The position numbers were made by a program, and so were the translations under genes. A model generated the notes under the pieces. The model searched no databases, had not been told where the DNA came from, and saw only the letters and a list, made by a program, of their open reading frames with translations. DNA of 64,000 bases from JARRLC01 sp050290865 (lineage in GTDB: Bacteria; Pseudomonadota; Alphaproteobacteria; Rhizobiales; Rhodomicrobiaceae). This document shows positions 27,138-35,481 of the stretch, in pieces. The first letter of the stretch is position 1; the number at the start of each line of letters is the position of its first letter. The stretch lies in contig JBNKIW010000015.1 in the NCBI GenBank assembly GCA_050290865.1, positions 22,999 to 86,998 on the forward strand. Direction: 5' to 3'.

Positions 27138-27973
27138 CGGGCGTTGCACTGATTTACGCGACCTGGCCCAATGTGGCGGGCGGCGGAGCGTGGTACAAAT
27201 TCGCGCAGGCCGCGCGCGAGGCCGGTATGACGCGGCGCCTGGAGGCTGCCGGGTTCGACGTCAGCGAGTATGTTTTCAATGCCGAGGGACCGCGCGCTGC
27301 GGAGTTGCCCGGCGCTTTCGCGCTCAGCCGGCGCATCGGCGAGCAGGTCGCCATGAGCCGCGCCTGCGACCTGTTCCCGGTCGTGGTGTGCGGAAGCTGC
27401 GCGGTGGCAGGGCTGGGCGTGCTCACCGGCCTTGGCGGCGCCGGGACTGGCGTGGTTTGGATGGACGCCCATCCCGACCTCAATACGCCGGACACAACGC
27501 TCAGCGGCCTTTTCGACGGCATGGCCCTGGCGACGCCCCTGGGGCTGTGCTGGCGGGCGATGGCGGACGGCTTCACCGGCCTGCAGCCTCTGTCCTCCGG
27601 CAGTGTCTGCCTTTACGGCGCCCGCAAAATCGATCCCGGCGAGGTCGAACTCATCGCCGTCGAGGGCATCCCCATCGTGCATGATGGCGCGGGCGCGGTG
27701 GCGGCGCTGGAAGCTTGCGAGAGGGTCTACCTCCATCTCGACATGGATGTGCACGATCCGACGCGGCTGCGCGCGAACACGTTCATCGCACCGGGCGGTC
27801 CGTCGGTCGCGGCGCTGCGTGAGGATTTGCGGACGATCGCGCGCGAACTGCCGCTCGCTGCGTTCACGGTGGCGGGGGTGGATCCGGCGGTGGCCGAGAC
27901 CGGCCCCGCGATCCCCTGCGCCATCGAACACACCATCGCCGTGTGCGAAAGCCTGAAAGCCGCGCAATGCTGA
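27134..27973 (+). CDS. Arginase/agmatinase-superfamily (ureohydrolase) protein with altered first metal motif
   Basis: A 279-residue ureohydrolase-fold protein. The second metal motif WMDAHPDLNTP (about residue 112) and the third, YLHLDMDVHDPT (about residue 200), are intact, each with the acidic and His ligands expected. The first motif, GGDHS in classic arginases, reads VVVCGSCAVAG here, with no His. A Cys variant of this motif occurs in an uncharacterised branch of the superfamily. It is translationally coupled to hisA (ATGA) and overlaps the hisF start by seven bases. Substrate unknown; a guanidino or formimino compound is the obvious class. Confidence 0.85.
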   Translation: MTGVALIYATWPNVAGGGAWYKFAQAAREAGMTRRLEAAGFDVSEYVFNAEGPRAAELPGAFALSRRIGEQVAMSRACDLFPVVVCGSCAVAGLGVLTGLGGAGTGVVWMDAHPDLNTPDTTLSGLFDGMALATPLGLCWRAMADGFTGLQPLSSGSVCLYGARKIDPGEVELIAVEGIPIVHDGAGAVAALEACERVYLHLDMDVHDPTRLRANTFIAPGGPSVAALREDLRTIARELPLAAFTVAGVDPAVAETGPAIPCAIEHTIAVCESLKAAQC

Positions 27974-28740
27974 AAAATCGTATCATCCCCTGTCTTGACG
28001 TGAAGGACGGCCGGGTCGTCAAAGGCGTGAATTTTGTCGATCTGGTCGATGCGGGGGACCCCGTGGAGGCCGCCGCCGCTTATGACGCCGCCGGGGCCGA
28101 CGAGCTTTGCTTCCTCGACATCACCGCCAGCCACGAGGACCGCGCGATCATCTTCGACGTGGTGGCGCGAACCGCTGAGCGCTGTTTCATGCCGCTGACG
28201 GTGGGTGGCGGCGTGCGTGAGGTGGAGGATATCCGCCGCCTGTTGGAGGCGGGCGCCGACAAGGTCTCGATCAATACCGCGGCGGTGAACAACCGGCAGT
28301 TCGTGCGCGAGGGCGCGGAGAAGTTTGGGACGCAGTGCATCGTGGTGGCGATCGACGCCAAGCGCGTCACCGCCGAGGGCGAACGCCCGCGCTGGGAGAT
28401 CTTCACGCATGGCGGGCGCAAACCGACAGGGATCGATGCCGTCGGTTTTGCGCGCGAGGTCGTCGAGCTGGGAGCGGGCGAAATCCTGCTGACATCCATG
28501 GACCGCGACGGCACGCGCGCGGGCTTCGACATCGCGCTGACGCGCGCGATTGCCGATGCGGTGACGGTGCCGGTGATCGCGTCGGGCGGCGTGGGCACGC
28601 TGGAGCATCTCGTCGAGGGCGTGCGCGACGGCCATGCCAGCGCGGTGCTGGCGGCGTCGATCTTCCATTTCGGCGATCACTCGATCGGCGAAGCGAAGCG
28701 CTATATGGCGGCGGCGGGCATCCCCGTGCGGCTGGATTGA
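27967..28740 (+). CDS. hisF: HisF, imidazole glycerol phosphate synthase cyclase subunit
   Basis: HisF is the barrel partner of HisH and makes imidazole glycerol phosphate and AICAR. The 257-residue protein starts MLKNRIIPCLDVKDGRVVKG with catalytic Asp11, has FVDLVDAGDPVE, ELCFLDITAS, LTVGGGVREVEDIRRLL near 82, LLTSMDRDGTRAGFD with Asp near 133, and VIASGGVGTLEHL. ATG 27967 gives the canonical start; the frame extends to 27943 inside the arginase-like gene. hisE, often next in rhizobia, is not found after it. Confidence 0.97.
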   Translation: MLKNRIIPCLDVKDGRVVKGVNFVDLVDAGDPVEAAAAYDAAGADELCFLDITASHEDRAIIFDVVARTAERCFMPLTVGGGVREVEDIRRLLEAGADKVSINTAAVNNRQFVREGAEKFGTQCIVVAIDAKRVTAEGERPRWEIFTHGGRKPTGIDAVGFAREVVELGAGEILLTSMDRDGTRAGFDIALTRAIADAVTVPVIASGGVGTLEHLVEGVRDGHASAVLAASIFHFGDHSIGEAKRYMAAAGIPVRLD

Positions 28741-28864
28741 TCGCCGGCCGGAGACGGCTCGGGCCGTGCCTGGCTCGCCGGGGCGGATAAATCCTATTTA
28801 CGCTTTCGCCAGCCCTGATACATTATGAACAAATTTCGCGACCGGCGGTTGGGGGGGCGGCGCC

Positions 28865-30202
28865 ATGTTCGATACGCTGATGAAGCTGCGTGTGAATTTC
28901 GTTATCGTGTTTCTCGGCGCGTTTGCGCTGATGTTCCTGATAAAACTCACGTCACTGTTGCCATCCCAATATTACTTCAGCTTTTCCAAGCTCATTGCCA
29001 GTGATCGAGGGCCATTTATCGTCGATCCTCCGAGCGTCACGGGCGCGAAACTGTGCGAGCTGCTGCGCAAGAACAATATTTCCACGGATCAGATCGGGAC
29101 CGGCACCGTCGATTGCCGGGCGGTCTTTGAAGAACGCGCGAAGCAGACAAACACAGCCACACTCGCGCCGGAAGCGCAGGATCGGATCTATGGCATCGTC
29201 CTGAGGCAGGATGCCGGGTTCCGCGCCGCGGTGCAGCAGCGCCTGGGCGGTTTTGCGCTTACGCCGTTGACCAATGAACAGCTCGATACGATGCTGGCGG
29301 AGAGCAGGACGGCGAGCGAAGCCTACGACAAAGTGTTTCGCAATTACGAGCAACAACTGAGCGATGCGTTCCGGCTGCCCGTCGCCACAGCCTTCAACAA
29401 GCTGCTTGGCCCGATCCTTCGGACGAAAAGCGGGGAAGAGGAAAGCGCCGAGGCCCCCTCGCTGCAGCTCTCCGCGGCAGAGGCCGACAAAATCCGCGCT
29501 GCTCATCAGGTGTTTTTGGAAAGCTTTGCGCAGCAGGTCCGGCAGATTTCGCTGTCGCCGATACGAAAATCGACTGTGGACGAATTCATGAGCCGGTCCG
29601 ACGCGCGGTGGGCATTGCCCGACAATCTGGCGGGATATTACGGCGGCCAGATCAAGCCGGTGCTGCAATACAACCTGAAGGACGCATTCCAGAAACAGAA
29701 CATTGCACTCATCGACCAGAAACAGGCGAGGGCAACGATCTTCAGGGAGATGGCTGCAGCCGGTCTCCACGATTACCTCGCCGCTGTCGGTGTCCGCCTG
29801 CTGCCGGTCATCCTTTTCGGGCTCGTGTTCGGCTTCGTATTCGGGCGCGCGGAGTTCACGTCGACCAGCCTTGCGGCGGCCATGACCGCGTTCCTGCTGA
29901 GCTGGCCTCTCATTCTCATGTGGGAGCAACTCGTTACCGGGCCGTGGCAGAGCCAGAGGCAGCTCTTTATCGTGTTCTACGCGGTCTATGTTCTGTCGTT
30001 CTTTTTCACGGCGCGTATGGCTGCGGTGTTCGGCGCCTGGATGCGCCAGCGCACCATGCCTGATACCGGGAGCATCGAGGCAGGTGGTTCGCTGCTCGCC
30101 AGGGTGAGCGCGAGGGAAATCCTGGTCAACATTGCGGTCGGGCTGATCTGCAATGGCGCGGTTTATACCTGGAATGTTGCCATGCCCAGGCTGCTGGCCT
30201 GA
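28865..30202 (+). CDS. Membrane protein of unknown function
   Basis: A 445-residue protein with one N-terminal span (NFVIVFLGAFALMFLIKLTSLL), a soluble region of about 270 residues with two Cys (AKLCELL, TVDCRAV) and several long helices, and a C-terminal cluster of about four spans (VGVRLLPVILFGLVFGF; LAAAMTAFLLSWPLILMW; LFIVFYAVYVLSFFF; ILVNIAVGLICNGAVYT). I do not recognise the family. The layout suggests a periplasmic domain flanked by membrane segments. The next gene begins 13 bases downstream and is likely its partner. Confidence 0.75.
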   Translation: MFDTLMKLRVNFVIVFLGAFALMFLIKLTSLLPSQYYFSFSKLIASDRGPFIVDPPSVTGAKLCELLRKNNISTDQIGTGTVDCRAVFEERAKQTNTATLAPEAQDRIYGIVLRQDAGFRAAVQQRLGGFALTPLTNEQLDTMLAESRTASEAYDKVFRNYEQQLSDAFRLPVATAFNKLLGPILRTKSGEEESAEAPSLQLSAAEADKIRAAHQVFLESFAQQVRQISLSPIRKSTVDEFMSRSDARWALPDNLAGYYGGQIKPVLQYNLKDAFQKQNIALIDQKQARATIFREMAAAGLHDYLAAVGVRLLPVILFGLVFGFVFGRAEFTSTSLAAAMTAFLLSWPLILMWEQLVTGPWQSQRQLFIVFYAVYVLSFFFTARMAAVFGAWMRQRTMPDTGSIEAGGSLLARVSAREILVNIAVGLICNGAVYTWNVAMPRLLA

Positions 30203-30215
30203 TGTAGGCGGTACG

Positions 30216-30866
30216 GTGAGGCGCATCGCAATCCTGGTGATCGTCGCTATTGGCGGTATGGCGGCATTTCTCGCCGTCATGTCGCTTGAATACCGTGTTC
30301 GGCAGGGCCGCATCTATGCCTTGGCGGGACGCGATCCGGCGCTGGCCGCGAAAAGGCTCGTTGAGACGTTTCCGCCGGACGGAGCGGTCTGTGCGGCGGA
30401 GAACGTCAGCCGGGATGGTGCGGCGATACTCTCCGCGTTGGAGACTGTCGAGGGCTTCGCGACATCCCCCGCCGAGCGGGCCGCCGAAACAGTGATCGCC
30501 ACAGCCACGCGATTTCTGCGCTTTGAGCCGCCGGATCTGTCCTATGGCCCGCTGCAGATCCGCCCCAGTTCCGTTCGCCTCGCGACGAACGCTTCACCGC
30601 CGATCACCACCCTTCTGGATCGCTGCGTGGCGCGCGCGACGGCACGACAAGTCATTGAACGAAAACTCGATCGGTCGCTCGGCTTCGGGGCTTCCCTGAC
30701 GCGATCGGAGGTGCTCGCGATTGCCGCCCTCCACAATGGCCAGCGCCATGCGGAGCGCGACGCCGAGCAGAAGCTCGCCAACCGTGTATATCGGGAAATC
30801 GTCTACCACCTTTTCCAGGAGCTACGCTTTTTCGTCCAGCCACGGCAGTCTGTGTCCGGCCTGTAA
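30216..30866 (+). CDS. Membrane-anchored protein of unknown function
   Basis: A 216-residue protein with one N-terminal span (IAILVIVAIGGMAAFLAVM) and a soluble, mostly helical domain with two Cys (GAVCAAEN, DRCVARA). GTG 30216, preceded by a GTAGGCGG sequence, is chosen over the long frame from 30153, which would overlap the previous gene and bury the membrane span. Unrecognised; co-transcribed with the upstream membrane protein by spacing. Confidence 0.65.
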   Translation: MRRIAILVIVAIGGMAAFLAVMSLEYRVRQGRIYALAGRDPALAAKRLVETFPPDGAVCAAENVSRDGAAILSALETVEGFATSPAERAAETVIATATRFLRFEPPDLSYGPLQIRPSSVRLATNASPPITTLLDRCVARATARQVIERKLDRSLGFGASLTRSEVLAIAALHNGQRHAERDAEQKLANRVYREIVYHLFQELRFFVQPRQSVSGL

Positions 30867-30998
30867 GGGCCGCCCGCCGGGAATGCCGGGCTCGACGCCG
30901 CCGGCATTCCGTCAACTGGGAAGAAAAAGCGCCGTCTCGCCGCCCCTTCCGGGAGGAATAGGCACAAGTGGGGCAAGGGCAGGAGACGACGAAGAGGA

Positions 30999-31033
30999 AG
31001 GGCGGGGCGGCCGGGACCGCCCTGCGGGTTTTT
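30999..31033 (+). terminator. Possible terminator after the unknown membrane pair
   Basis: Inverted repeat AGGGCGG / CCGCCCT with an 11-base GC-rich loop, then five bases and a TTTTT run at 31029-31033, read on the plus strand. The gap before the T run makes it a weak call. Confidence 0.4.
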
Positions 31034-31044
31034 CGATCGCCAGG

Positions 31045-32082
31045 CTATGGTTTTGGCCGGGGCGAGTCCGCCGTGCTCGGCGGCAGGAGCGGATAGAGAA
31101 CCTCGGGCTGCTCGCCGGTCAGCGCCTTCAGGAAGGCGGTGATCTTTTCCGCCTCGGCGTCGGTCAGCTTCATTCCGAGCTGCGCGCTTCCCATGATGGT
31201 CACCGCCTCTTTCAGGTCCCAGACCTTGCCGCTGTGGAAATAGGGCGGCGTGAGCGCGATATTCCTCAGCGGTGCCACGCGGTATACGAATTCGTCGCTG
31301 GCCGCCTTGGTGACCGCCGCGCGTCCCTTGTCCTCGGGCGGCAGCAGGTCCGGGCCGGGCTTCTCGGCCACGCCGAAGGCTGCATAAGAGTGGCCGCCCA
31401 TGTTCACGCCGTTGTGGCACCCGGCGCAGCCCCTGTCGATGAACAGCTGCAGCCCTTCCTTCTGCTCCGGGTTCAGCGCATGGATGTTGCCGCCCAGATA
31501 GGCATCGAACGCGGAATCCGGCGTCGTCAGCGACGCCTCGAACACCGCGATCGCCTTCACCACGTTGCCGATGGTGATCGGCTCGTCATCGCGCGGGTAG
31601 GCGGATTCGAATTTGGGGCGGTAGCCGGGGATCTTTTTCAGCGTTTCGACGACATGCTGGTGCGTGGAGCCCATTTCGGCCGGGTTGGCCATTGGTCCGC
31701 CAGCCTGCTCCTCCAGGTCCGCCGCGCGTCCGTCCCAGAACTGCGCCGTGTTGAAAACGGCGTTCAGCACGGTCGGGGCGTTGCGTCCGCCTTTCTGCCA
31801 GCGGTGGCCGATCGAAGTTTCCAGCATATCGACGCCGCCGAGCCCGACTCTGTGGCAGGTGTTGCAGCTTATCGTGTGGCTTTCGGACAGACGCGGATCG
31901 AAATACAGCATGGCGCCGAGTTCGAGCTTGGCAGGTGTGGACGGATTATTCTTGAGTGCGGGTGGGCTTGACGGGATCGGTTCGAAAAGTTCTTTTGCCC
32001 GGTTCAGGAGGTCATCTTCTGCCAAAACCGGGTTTATGAACAGAATCGTTCCTGCCAGTGCCAGAGCAATGCCGCGATTCAT
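31045..32082 (-). CDS. Dihaem cytochrome c peroxidase (MauG/CcpA family)
   Basis: A 345-residue exported protein of the bacterial dihaem peroxidase family, which reduces hydrogen peroxide with electrons from periplasmic cytochromes. Signal peptide MNRGIALALAGTILFINPVLA; two haem-binding motifs, CNTCH near residue 73 and CAGCH near 217; and conserved FDPRLSESHTISC, QFWDGRAADLEEQAGGPMANPAEMG and YFHSGKVWDLKEAV. The last matches the C-terminal haem domain with its Met-type region (GMKLTDAEAEKI follows). The name MauG-type cannot be separated from CcpA by eye. Single gene, minus strand. Confidence 0.92.
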   Translation of the reverse strand: MNRGIALALAGTILFINPVLAEDDLLNRAKELFEPIPSSPPALKNNPSTPAKLELGAMLYFDPRLSESHTISCNTCHRVGLGGVDMLETSIGHRWQKGGRNAPTVLNAVFNTAQFWDGRAADLEEQAGGPMANPAEMGSTHQHVVETLKKIPGYRPKFESAYPRDDEPITIGNVVKAIAVFEASLTTPDSAFDAYLGGNIHALNPEQKEGLQLFIDRGCAGCHNGVNMGGHSYAAFGVAEKPGPDLLPPEDKGRAAVTKAASDEFVYRVAPLRNIALTPPYFHSGKVWDLKEAVTIMGSAQLGMKLTDAEAEKITAFLKALTGEQPEVLYPLLPPSTADSPRPKP

Positions 32083-32197
32083 AAAGGTGCCTCCTCGGGT
32101 CGCCGGTGCAAGTGTACTCTAATCTTCAGCAACAATTGCACAGGCAACATGACATCGCGTTGACGTCGGCTGTCAGCGTTTTGTCAGGCGGGCGGTT

Positions 32198-34381
32198 TTA
32201 TTGTCGTGAGGTTTGTGAATCACTGCGGCCGAGTTTTCTTTTCAGCCACTCGTTCAGTGCGATGAGCATAATTGCGAGCAGAGCGAGGCTCAAACCCGCC
32301 TGGATCAACGAGGCGTGCGAGACAGCGACCGGCATGACCGGTTCCGTCCTGTCGAGCCCGTAGAGGCAGCCGTAGACTCTGCGGATGACCCGCTCGTCTT
32401 CCCAGGGAACGAACACCAGCGCATTCTTTGCCGAAAGGAAGAATGCCTCGCTCATGGGGTGCGAATTGCCGTGAACGCAAGGGCCGGTCTGGAACAGGCC
32501 GGCGGTGGAGGCGGAAAGCCAGTCGAGGTTGCGCCAGATCGCGCCGGCAGGGGTTTGCAGCCATGCGGGGGCGCCGTCCCAGGCCAGCGATGAAGGCCAC
32601 GCCGGGAGGACCGACGCCGGAGCTTCAACGGCGAAATCTGCCGGGCGTTGAGCGAGGTAGTACGGGGCGAAGGCGATGATGGCTGCCATCCAGGCAAGAA
32701 ACAGCCGGAGCAGCGGAAGCCGCCGGCGGGCCCGTCCGCTCCCTTCGCTGCCTGACGAATTCCGCGGGGGCGATGGCGTGTCTGCGCGAACTGCCGCGAA
32801 GCGCAGAATGCGGAAACGCTTCTCGCCACTCGTGTCCGCCGTTTTGCTTGCGGAGGAAGTGGCCTCGGCATTCTCTTCAGGCGCTGCGGGCACTTCTTCC
32901 TCCGCCGGCTCCGATGTCGATGTCGAGGGGGTGGGGATGGTCGTGGTAGTGGCATTGGCGGTGGCGCGGGCCGCAGCCGTCGTCTTGACGGAAACCACAG
33001 GTTCCTCGGCGCCAGGGCTGGCGTCTGGCTCCGCCTCGTCCTGGTCCGCAACGAAATCGGGAGGGTGATATTCGAAGGTTTCGCCCGAAGGTGCCGCTTT
33101 CGTCCAGCGCGAGAACAGTGACCGCCCCTCCTGGCGCCATCGCGGCCACCACCTGGAGCGTGGCTTTTCAGGGGTGAAGATGACGATTTTCTCGAATGCC
33201 GGCGTCTGCGCGAAATTGGCCTCGCCGACCTCGGGAAGCGCCGTGCACCGCGCGCCGTCGAATGTGAAGGCAGCCTCGGCCGAGGCGCCGTAGAAGCTCG
33301 CCATGCCCGAGAACTCGGCGCCTGCGAACCGCGCTGCGCCCGCGAATCGCACCTGGCGGAACAATGCTTCGCTCCCGAACCTGGCGTCGCCGAAATCGCA
33401 GTCTTCGAGAAACCGTGCGGTGCTGAAATCCGCCTCGCGAATGAACCGCGCCGCGACAAACGACGTGGCGGCCGAAAACACTGCGGGACCGAACTGCGCC
33501 GGCATGACGAACAGGGCGCCATCGAACTTGACCGCGCCGTTGAACTGCGCGTTGCGGAAATCGCTGTTGCCGATGAACCACGTCTGCCGGAACGAGGTCT
33601 CGCCCTCGAACCGTGCCGCCTCGAAGCTGACATTGCAGGCGCCGGAAATCACGAGACCGGCCCACGAGCCGCCGAAACGCGTCTCCAGAAAGCGCGCGTC
33701 GCCACGGAAGTGCGCACCGCGGAAAATCACGCGCTGTCCGGAAAACCGCGTCTTGACGAAGCTCGCACTCGTTTCGAACTGGGCGGAAGTGAACCGCGCG
33801 TCGCCTTCGAACACGCCGCCATCGAATTGCGCGGCGGCGAAGGTGGTCTTCACGAACTGCACGGCGCCCGCGAACTGTGTGCCCGCGAATTCGGCCAGTT
33901 TGGCGAACCGGGTGCGATGGAAGCGCGCGCAGGGCTCGAGATCGCTCGCCTTGAGGAATTCGGTGTTCGTGAAGCTGGCGTCCGCCTCGAAGCGTGCCTT
34001 GTCGAAATTGGCGAAGCCGTGAAACTTCACCGCTGAAAACAGGGCCGCGTTGAACTGCGCCGCCTCGAAACAGGCATTGCCATCGAACCGCGCCGCCGTG
34101 AAATCGGCTGTGCCGGCGAAGCGCGCGTCATCGAAATCGGTGGGGCCGGGGAAATGCAGGCCGCCGAAATCAGCGTGCCCGTCGACCCTTTCGCCGGCAA
34201 AGCTCGCAGTTGCTTCTTCGATCCAGGCCTTTGTTTCTTCGTTCTGTCCCTCGCCGTACCAGTCTACGGACCATTTACCCGCTTTCTCAAGCGCGTGTTT
34301 TTTCTCCAGAACGCCGCGCGCCCACGCCGCCCATGCATCCTTGCCCTGGCGCCACAGAGCAAGGGTTTCCTCGGTGTTCAT
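32198..34381 (-). CDS. Large pentapeptide-repeat membrane protein
   Basis: A 727-residue protein. After a short helical leader (MNTEETLALWRQGKDAW) and a KWSVDWYGEGQNEETKAWIEEA region comes a long run of pentapeptide repeats from about residue 65 to 400, with Phe as the central residue of most units (pattern xxFxxARF, ADFTAARF). This should form a right-handed quadrilateral beta-helix. Then a Pro/Ala/Thr/Glu-rich linker about 440-570, and two C-terminal spans (FLAWMAAIIAFAPYYL; LSLALLAIMLIALNEW) flanking a conserved SEAFFLSAKNALVFVPWEDERVIRRVYG-type stretch, whose relatives sit C-terminal in similar proteins. ATG 34381 has GGGGAG seven bases upstream. Function unknown. Confidence 0.85.
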   Translation of the reverse strand: MNTEETLALWRQGKDAWAAWARGVLEKKHALEKAGKWSVDWYGEGQNEETKAWIEEATASFAGERVDGHADFGGLHFPGPTDFDDARFAGTADFTAARFDGNACFEAAQFNAALFSAVKFHGFANFDKARFEADASFTNTEFLKASDLEPCARFHRTRFAKLAEFAGTQFAGAVQFVKTTFAAAQFDGGVFEGDARFTSAQFETSASFVKTRFSGQRVIFRGAHFRGDARFLETRFGGSWAGLVISGACNVSFEAARFEGETSFRQTWFIGNSDFRNAQFNGAVKFDGALFVMPAQFGPAVFSAATSFVAARFIREADFSTARFLEDCDFGDARFGSEALFRQVRFAGAARFAGAEFSGMASFYGASAEAAFTFDGARCTALPEVGEANFAQTPAFEKIVIFTPEKPRSRWWPRWRQEGRSLFSRWTKAAPSGETFEYHPPDFVADQDEAEPDASPGAEEPVVSVKTTAAARATANATTTTIPTPSTSTSEPAEEEVPAAPEENAEATSSASKTADTSGEKRFRILRFAAVRADTPSPPRNSSGSEGSGRARRRLPLLRLFLAWMAAIIAFAPYYLAQRPADFAVEAPASVLPAWPSSLAWDGAPAWLQTPAGAIWRNLDWLSASTAGLFQTGPCVHGNSHPMSEAFFLSAKNALVFVPWEDERVIRRVYGCLYGLDRTEPVMPVAVSHASLIQAGLSLALLAIMLIALNEWLKRKLGRSDSQTSRQ

Positions 34382-34777
34382 CCAGGCTCCCCATAAGCTT
34401 CTCCTGTCGCTTCTCCCCGCTGGCGATCCTGCATGGCAATTTTGTCCTAAATGAATGTGCTGCACCGGATATTTCTCACCGTGGCTGTCGGGGCGGTCCA
34501 GCGGAAGTCAAGCCTACGGAGCGTCTTCACAAAGAGCGCCATCCTTTCGGTCTCCGCTTTGAGATTTGCAGGCGTGAGTCCCGCGATAGGACGCAATGAC
34601 GCAGGAGGAGCGTTGCGGCGAAGCTGCGAGGAGCGGGGGAAGAATCGTGCAGCCTGCTCCGCCGGTTGCGATGACGCGCCGATTTATGTTTCCCTGGCTA
34701 GACGAATTCCTAACTTGACGCCGGTGCTGCCTTTCCTGCTTTTTCGCTTCCGCCCGCAAGCATGAGGAGGTGCCCGG
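34382..34777. other. Divergent spacer
   Basis: 396 bases between the pentapeptide-repeat gene (minus) and the cyclotransferase-like gene (plus). Promoters for both must lie here; I see no clear pair, no hairpin and no convincing small gene. Confidence 0.4.
34765..34772 (+). promoter_or_regulatory. Shine-Dalgarno site that decides a CTG start
   Basis: AGGAGGTG, a full match to the anti-Shine-Dalgarno sequence, five bases before CTG 34778 and 23 bases before the next candidate, GTG 34796. The position supports initiation at CTG. Confidence 0.6.
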
Positions 34778-35173
34778 CTGACCGACCTGCTGTTCGTGTA
34801 TGGCTCGCTGAAGCGTGCCTCCCGTCACCCCATGGCGCGCAGACTGGCGCGGCAGAGCATCTGGCTCGGCAGGGCCAGGATGAACGCGCGGCTGCATCTT
34901 CCCGGCCCATATCCGGGCGCCGTTCCCTCACCCAGCCCCCGCGACGGCGTGCATGGCGACGTGTTGAGACTGCCGCAGCCGCGATCTGCATTCGTCTGGC
35001 TCGACGAATTTGAGGGCTGCGGCACCAAGTGTCCTGAACCGGCACCCTATCGCCGTGCTAAAGTCACGGTTCGGATGGATTCCGGTGAGCATCGGCAGGT
35101 GTGGACCTATTTCTATGATTTACGAGTCTGGTGCACGCGAGTGCTGCCGCGCGGACGCTTCCCGGTTGGATAA
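34778..35173 (+). CDS. Gamma-glutamylcyclotransferase (AIG2-like) family protein with apparent CTG start
   Basis: A 131-residue GGCT-like protein. The YGSL substrate-binding motif (LLFVYGSLKRASRHPMARRL), the LWDEFEG-like FVWLDEFEG block and YRRAKVTV are typical of the AIG2/GGCT fold. The reading frame begins after a TGA at 34763 and contains no ATG upstream of the motif. A perfect AGGAGGTG Shine-Dalgarno site at 34765-34772 points to CTG at 34778, giving the family-standard start (L/M)TDLLFVYGS. GTG 34796 would delete the first beta strand. So the start is either a rare CTG or a base change in this genome. Confidence 0.75.
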   Translation: MTDLLFVYGSLKRASRHPMARRLARQSIWLGRARMNARLHLPGPYPGAVPSPSPRDGVHGDVLRLPQPRSAFVWLDEFEGCGTKCPEPAPYRRAKVTVRMDSGEHRQVWTYFYDLRVWCTRVLPRGRFPVG

Positions 35174-35481
35174 CCTGGCGAAAGCCGCCCGTTTTAGGAT
35201 GATGAGAGGGAAGCTTCCCTTGAACCCGGCTGTCGATGTCGGATACATCATCTGTGCGTTTTTCCTGCTGCCGTGTTCGTCGCGCATCACACGATGCTCG
35301 TCCTGACTGAGGCGGCTGGTCCCTGGCCACGGAGACGGAAACACTTATGCCCGCCCGCATCATCTACGATCTGATCATCCGGTCGCTGGAAACGAATGTC
35401 CGGCTTCTGGATAGCTTTTCCGAAATCATGAAAGCCAAGAGCGGCAACCCTTCCTCCCCCCCCGCAAAGCAGGAGGCACCT
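35174..35481 (+). other. Spacer before ppdK
   Basis: 308 bases. The ppdK frame is open from 35347, but the residues coded before 35482 are not like PPDK and have no ribosome-binding site. I see no gene here. Confidence 0.4.

Noticed and set aside
34451..34765. A 104-residue plus-strand frame before the cyclotransferase gene
   Set aside because: No ribosome-binding site or recognisable pattern; lies in a region that should hold divergent promoters.
35347..35481. 45-residue N-terminal extension of PPDK
   Set aside because: No site before ATG 35347, a perfect site before ATG 35482, and no similarity to PPDK.
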